In this document: positions 5,951 through 6,454 of the stretch, one piece after another
How the letters are laid out: every line of letters begins with the position of its first letter
How positions within the stretch are numbered: position 1 is the first letter of the stretch
Source of the DNA: Sphingobacteriaceae bacterium
Lineage (GTDB): Bacteria; Bacteroidota; Bacteroidia; Sphingobacteriales; Sphingobacteriaceae
DNA length: 6,454 nucleotides
Reading direction: 5' to 3'
NCBI GenBank assembly: GCA_021740025.1
Contig: JAIPAN010000069.1
Span: 1-6,454 of the forward strand
Made by a program: the position numbers and the translations under genes
The notes under the pieces: generated by a model
What the model was told of the DNA's origin: nothing
Databases searched by the model: none
What the model saw: the letters and a program-made list of their open reading frames with translations, nothing else

Positions 5951-6454
5951 AAGCTGCTACTGAATCTTTTGAGATAAAAATCTCCAAGTTTGAGGGTCCC
6001 TTTGATTTGTTGCTTTTTTTTATTGAGCGTGACGAATTGAACATCTATGACATTCCGATTGCCAGGATTACCGATGATTTTTTGGCCTACATTCATGAAC
6101 TAAGTTCGGTAAATATGGAGGTAGCCAGCGAATTTATTTATGTGGCAGCTACCTTAATGCGCATTAAGGCTAAAATGTTGTTACCTCGGCAAGAATTAGA
6201 TGCTGATGGGAACGAAATAGACCATCGCCAAGATTTGGTTCAAAAACTGTTGGAGTATAAGCGTTTTAAAGAGGTAGCCGAAACCTTAAAAACCTTAGAG
6301 GATGCCCGATTTTTACAAGAAAAACGAGGCCATATTCCTCAAGATTTAGCGAACATGATTGCAGAAACAGCTAATCCAGCCGAAGAATTGGCTTCGCTAG
6401 ATTTGTATAAACTCTTGCTAAGTTACGAGCGTCTATTGAACAAATATGAGTTAC
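5947..6454 (+). CDS. scpA: Segregation and condensation protein A, N-terminal part (3' end outside window)
   Basis: ScpA is the kleisin subunit of the bacterial SMC-ScpA-ScpB condensin, which organises and segregates the chromosome. The 169 visible residues, of roughly 250 expected, include the N-terminal signature FEGPFDLLLFFIERDELNIY (15-34), IPIARITDDFLAYI (36-49) and ASEFIYVAATLMRIKAKMLL (60-79), which form the helical domain that contacts the SMC neck. The middle linker is then entered; the C-terminal winged-helix domain that binds the SMC head lies beyond the window. No stop interrupts the frame from 5947 to the end. There is no suitable ATG: the first in-frame stop upstream is TGA 5914-5916, and the only plausible starts after it are TTG 5938 and GTG 5947. 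I prefer GTG because it leaves a normal short N-terminus. No Shine-Dalgarno sequence precedes it. A run of eight T at 6014-6021 encodes Leu-Phe-Phe-Ile within the signature, and the frame stays intact there. Confidence 0.95.
   Translation, partial: MKAATESFEIKISKFEGPFDLLLFFIERDELNIYDIPIARITDDFLAYIHELSSVNMEVASEFIYVAATLMRIKAKMLLPRQELDADGNEIDHRQDLVQKLLEYKRFKEVAETLKTLEDARFLQEKRGHIPQDLANMIAETANPAEELASLDLYKLLLSYERLLNKYEL

Noticed and set aside
6014..6021. Run of eight T as a possible frameshift in scpA
   Set aside because: The translation on both sides is in one frame and matches the conserved LLLFFIERDEL block.
5902..6096. Minus-strand frame of 64 codons over the scpA start
   Set aside because: It overlaps the conserved ScpA N-terminal domain on the other strand; ScpA is clearly the real gene.

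Overview
This window looks like ordinary chromosome from a member of the Bacteroidota. It is AT-rich and encodes families largely typical of that phylum (DUF2480, the Bacteroidetes-type DUF3109). No start codon has a convincing Shine-Dalgarno sequence. The one good promoter candidate fits the Bacteroidota TTG / TAnnTTTG pattern. I cannot assign a genus.

Layout. Positions 2-3729 hold five plus-strand genes in tight succession: the C-terminal part of a DUF2480 protein, a secreted DUF3108 protein, a cysteine-rich DUF3109 protein (ATGA overlap with the previous gene), rmlA (glucose-1-phosphate thymidylyltransferase) and gmd (GDP-mannose 4,6-dehydratase). Gaps are -4 to 35 nt, so they are probably one transcription unit. 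A strong rho-independent terminator at 3751-3779 ends it. The convergent gap continues to 3902 and holds a dense set of overlapping inverted repeats. Positions 3903-5831 on the minus strand encode a complete dxs (1-deoxy-D-xylulose-5-phosphate synthase). A 115-nt divergent spacer separates dxs from scpA (chromosome-condensation subunit), which starts at a GTG at 5947 and runs off the right edge.

How the genes work together. RmlA and Gmd make the entry intermediates of two separate deoxysugar routes: dTDP-glucose towards dTDP-rhamnose, and GDP-4-keto-6-deoxymannose towards GDP-fucose or related sugars. Both feed surface polysaccharide or glycoprotein glycans, but the later enzymes of both routes are absent here. 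Dxs commits pyruvate and glyceraldehyde 3-phosphate to the MEP isoprenoid pathway. ScpA works with SMC and ScpB in chromosome segregation. The DUF2480, DUF3108 and DUF3109 genes have no established function.

I see no mobile element, CRISPR array, tRNA or rRNA, and no clear new system. The points most worth a second look are the uncharacterised DUF trio with its ten-cysteine DUF3109 member, the nested inverted repeats after dxs, and the odd start region of scpA, which could be leaderless or coupled to a 19-codon ORF.
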